A stretch of 64,000 nt of DNA from Xylona heveae TC161 (Eukaryota; Ascomycota; Xylonomycetes; Xylonales; Xylonaceae): the NCBI RefSeq assembly GCF_001619985.1, contig NW_017264194.1:1297511-1361510 (forward strand), written 5' to 3'. Positions 62,735 to 64,000 of this stretch are shown here, one piece after another (within the stretch, counting starts at the first letter, position 1; each line of letters begins with the position of its first letter). The notes under the pieces are model-generated. The model was not told the origin of the DNA and did no database searches. It worked only from the letters and a program-made list of their open reading frames with translations. The translations under genes and the position numbers were made by a program.

Positions 62735-64000
62735 ATGAGCACGCCTCATCGAGGGCTCCCGCCGCCGGCGGCGATGGCGCTCTCCAGTACAGACCGAGGG
62801 CCTCCACCACCGCCTCCTCCTCCTCCTCCTCCTCCCCCGCCACCACCCCCATCACAACAGCAACAACAACCACCGCCACCAGCTCATACTGTTGCTCCTC
62901 CCCCTCCACCTGTTGCAATTGCTCAAACTCTGGGTCCACCCCTAGGTCAACTGCCGTCTCCGCCGGCCCAATGGCAAGGCGCTGAGGATGCGATGCGAAA
63001 TTGGCTTAATGCAAAAGCCGAAGAGGACAAACGAAAACAGGAGGAGGAGAGGACGAGGCAAGAAAGTTTGAAGCTTGAGCAGCGAAAGATTGAACAAAAC
63101 ATGCTTCGAGAATCTCTCCAAGGCGGCGTACCGCCGTACATGGTACCCATGGTATTTGCTGGAATGGGGGGCGGAAACCTTCCAAACACAAGCCTGGAAT
63201 GGGCTCAGCATTTCATGGGTCAGCTTCATCTTCAACAGCAGCACCAGCATCAACATCAGCAAATAGCACCACAGGTATCGCAGCAGGTTCCGCTTCAGCT
63301 TCCTGCACCTCCGCAGATTGCCCAAGCTACACAGCAGCAACCTCTTCCGCCACCAGCATCTTCACCGCCCGACTTGAGACGGGACAGCCGACAACCACCG
63401 CCAAACCCTTATGCTGCGGTCCCACCGCCGGTAATGGGATCTGTACAACAACCGCCGATACTGACATCCCAGCAGCCACCTCTACCTCAACAATCGGCGA
63501 GTTTCACATCTGGTTATTCTCTTCCGAGCGCCATGTCTCCAGCAGCACGCCCGCGTGGGCCGCAAACGCCCATTCAGGCTCCCTTGACTCTACCTCCAGC
63601 ACCACGACCGCCAGCTCAGTCAACATTACCGCGGCTCAATACCAGTGAAATGCAAATACAAGCTCCGCCAGGAGTTCAATTCGGTGCTACCGGCCAGCAA
63701 ATGCAACAGCAACAGCAACAGACTCCTCAATCTGCACACCCTGGTATTGCACAGCGGGAGCAGCCGCAGCAGCCGCAGCAACAATCTTCTCCATCCATTT
63801 ACTTTCATCATTGGGTTCCGCCAAGTAGTCAAGGGGCTGGACCCGCTGGAGGCCAATCTCCAACTCCTTCTGGTTAGTAGACTGAAAAGGTTTCCATTGA
63901 CGGCCGTGTTTTTTTGTTCAATTTCTAATATCTTTTGATATTTGTTTTTCCTTTGCAGGCGTAGAATATAGCAATTCGCCAAAGAAGCGCAAAGCGCAAG
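62735..64000 (+). CDS. Pro/Gln-rich, possibly nuclear regulatory protein, cut by window edge
   Basis: Exon 1 is 62735-63872; an 86-nt intron (GTTAGT donor, TTTGCAG acceptor) leads to exon 2 at 63959, which runs off the window. The visible part starts MSTPHRGLPPPAAMALSS, then a run of 17 prolines and a Gln run. A conserved-looking block of about 90 residues follows: AMRNWLNAKAEEDKRKQEEE (charged helix), then LEQRKIEQNMLRESLQGGVP and YMVPMVFAGMGGGNLPN. The rest is Pro/Gln/Ala low complexity. Exon 2 opens with a basic SPKKRKAQ, a plausible nuclear localisation signal. The charged helix plus Gln-rich tracts suggest a transcriptional co-regulator, but I cannot name the family. An in-frame ATG at 62558 would add 59 residues; 62735 is chosen for its more typical start. 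Confidence 0.75.

Overview
The window is nuclear DNA of a filamentous ascomycete, most likely a eurotiomycete (Aspergillus/Onygenales type). The evidence is short GT-AG introns (about 50-170 nt) in most genes, GAL4-type Zn2Cys6 regulators, ascomycete orthologues such as hymA, Sec18, Lte1 and a PAS-type hybrid histidine kinase, and long gene-poor spacers. Genus cannot be fixed from sequence alone. I rebuilt the exon structures by hand from splice sites and family motifs; no search was run.

Region 1 (1-14.4 kb) is accessory. It holds an AflR-type Zn2Cys6 regulator cut by the left edge, a monocarboxylate-type MFS transporter, a DMATS/ABBA-fold aromatic prenyltransferase, a second Zn2Cys6 regulator and an OPT-family oligopeptide transporter. 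This looks like the right end of a secondary-metabolite locus whose backbone enzyme would lie further left. Its control DNA contains three TCGNNCGA boxes at an exact 10-bp period and one AflR-style TCG-N5-CGA site. A possible small or decayed gene lies at 1961-2583.

Region 2 (14.5-25 kb) is conserved core: arginine methyltransferase Rmt3/PRMT3, splicing factor Cwc25, the membrane-fusion ATPase Sec18, a small unknown protein and the BLOC-1-related subunit Kxd1. Region 3 (25-37 kb) is a 3.5-kb gene-free spacer followed by a 2078-residue hybrid histidine kinase (GAF-like, PAS, PAS, HisKA, HATPase, degenerate receiver, receiver) with a long upstream region.

Region 4 (37-57 kb) carries hymA (Mo25) divergent from an Lte1-type RasGEF, then an ankyrin-DIL protein, allantoicase, a cytochrome b561-like protein built with a 12-nt micro-exon, and a TBC RabGAP. 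Region 5 (57-64 kb) is a 5.8-kb spacer leading into a Pro/Gln-rich protein cut by the right edge.

No tRNA, rRNA, CRISPR array or recognisable transposon was found. A 9-bp sequence, TACTCCGTA, recurs six times, always between genes, about twelve times more often than chance predicts. Simple-sequence tracts (C23, T21, A23, T19) also mark the spacers.
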